A stretch of DNA of 64,000 nucleotides from positions 45,609,441 through 45,673,440 of the forward strand of contig CM042012.1 in the NCBI GenBank assembly GCA_023525715.1. Reading direction: 5' to 3'. This DNA is from Cichorium intybus. Taxonomy: Eukaryota; Streptophyta; Magnoliopsida; Asterales; Asteraceae. The notes beneath the pieces are model-generated. The model was given only the letters and a program-made list of their open reading frames with translations. It was not told where the DNA came from and made no database searches. A program made the position numbers and the translations under genes. Positions 62,570 through 64,000 of this stretch are shown piece after piece. The number at the start of each line of letters is the position of its first letter. Within the stretch, counting starts at the first letter, position 1.

Positions 62570-64000
62570 GTCTCCCACTTGGATAAGTCTATGACTTTAA
62601 TTTATCTTCTAATTAATAAACAACCTGCAGCTTCCAAGAAACTGCTGCCGAACTCTGACCCAGTCAGTTCTGTCAATAGATAAGTGATCATATGATCCTT
62701 CATCCAACAATATATTTTCAGACACAAGACATGGATTGAGATCAATCTCTGTCCGATACTCTGTTTCCTGATTTCCGATTCTGCTTATGACTTTCGGACT
62801 TTTAATTGAACACATCAATTTAGTCCAGGCTGGCCAGCACTTTAGTCAACTTCAAAATCATCGAGCGGCCTACAGATATTTGTTTCCTATTAGGGTCAAG
62901 GAACGAATAAGCTTTGACTCATATGCTTGTGTCTTTTACTTATCAAAATCGTACACAACAATGCGTTTTATAACATCGAGTTACCGATGCGTTTACGTAT
63001 TATCAATGCACAACCGACTCGTAAATGTCAACTCATATGTCTCCGCTTTAAGATCATAAGATATTATCGTCTCAACATTTCTCGTGATGTAATCCATGAA
63101 GCAATCTATTGAGCGCGGGTTTATCCAATACTCAAATCTCTATTTCTAAGTACTCATGAATGTTGTAGCAGTCTTACTGCAATGTCTAACTCCTTAGACA
63201 ATCTACAAACCAATTCACGACAGTATTCGTTCATACTTACTCCCGAAAAGTATGAGCGACTGTGGACTTTTTGAATAATCAAATTATTCGGGAAGTGAAA
63301 CATGCAAAATTGAAACATAAAATCTGACTGGTGGCTACTCTTGCCTAATTACCAAGTCTCCACGAGGTAATCACCAAGTCGGATTTTACATAAAACTATT
63401 ATCGGTTTCTAGATTCCTTTTAAACTTTTTAATTCGTGTTATGTATCTATGTCTACTTGACCTTTCACACTTTCCATGTATCCAAATGTTATACATTTAT
63501 ACACTTCATCCGATCGGATATCCTTCCGATGATATTTCAATTTGGTCATACTGTCATTCTCACTAACAACTCCATTCTATGTACTGTGACTTTCCATGGT
63601 TCTCGGGATCTTTAGTTTACATGACTGCACCCTAAGACTATTTCGAGGTGTTACGATGTGCCGGTGAGCCACACGCGCTCCATCGGAATGCCAACGAAAT
63701 TCTTTAACCATTAAGTCCTTATTTGAAAACTCTTTTCAAATTGTTATCAACATTCACCCCAATCATTTTCCAATGATTTCTCACGTATGTACAAAATCCA
63801 TTAAGTATTCCCAGCCAGGTCATATCCTGAATCTGACTCACTATGCTCTAAGCATTAAGTCATCAAGACATGTTCATGACACTTCTGATCGATCCAAGAA
63901 ACTTGTTGGATTCGATCTAGTCCTATTCCAAACTCTTTTGGAATCTAAGGATTACTTATAATCCTTGTGTCATGATTTTCAATAACTATTTCCTTTCGGA
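62570..64000 (-). mobile_element. Internal 3' region of the copia-type element (runs off window)
   Basis: Starts with the polypurine tract and continues as non-coding sequence with many stops on both strands. Long non-coding 3' spacers are known in SIRE/Maximus-type copia elements. No pol motif is reached before the window ends. Confidence 0.45.

Overview
This window is plant nuclear DNA, most likely from a eudicot; the family cannot be fixed from sequence alone. The evidence is intron-containing defensin-like peptide genes, LTR retrotransposons primed by tRNA-Asp (the Athila lineage of Ty3/gypsy), CACTA, Helitron-like and Ty1/copia sequences, and long (TA)n tracts. There are no bacterial genes. 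The only host-type genes are eight tandem copies of a small secreted cysteine-rich peptide gene; nearly everything else is mobile DNA.

Layout. 1-625 and 25943-41648 form a head-to-tail array of eight ~2.19-kb units. Each unit carries a two-exon gene for a 74-residue defensin-like (DEFL) pre-peptide with eight cysteines. 626-25942 is a 25.3-kb retrotransposon complex that entered the 3' flank of unit 1 (target duplication tggga/tgaga, one mismatch). It holds three Athila-like elements, all read on the minus strand: an outer element with gag-protease but no reverse transcriptase (626-3028 plus 19950-25942), a decayed full gag-pol element (3093-14480), and a non-autonomous element with only an acidic ORF (14481-19949). 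Unit 8 is cut at 41649 by a CACTA-type terminus, followed by subterminal repeats and a decayed CACTA transposase (44896-46090). A 30-bp minisatellite follows, split by two insertions with 5-bp target duplications: a 4.75-kb LTR-like insertion holding Helitron-like and captured gene sequence (46241-50995), and a second non-autonomous Athila-like element with different LTRs (51104-57960). 58570-61697 holds little beyond possible exons of a second CACTA protein. 61803-64000 is one LTR and the adjoining internal end of a minus-strand Ty1/copia element.

How the parts relate. The four Athila-like elements differ in what lies between the primer site and the middle of the element (gag-pol; gag-protease plus a novel tail; an acidic ORF in two of them). 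All keep the same downstream module: an ATHILA ORF-1-like gene with its own promoter-like leader and intron and, about 170 nt after its stop, a hairpin whose arms covary between families. GC-rich palindromic words upstream of the LTR TATA box recur upstream of this internal promoter, and the second family has its own word in both places. This module is the most interesting retrotransposon feature here; the homogeneous DEFL array is the most interesting host feature. All coding calls in the elements show inactivating lesions, which are described but not repaired.
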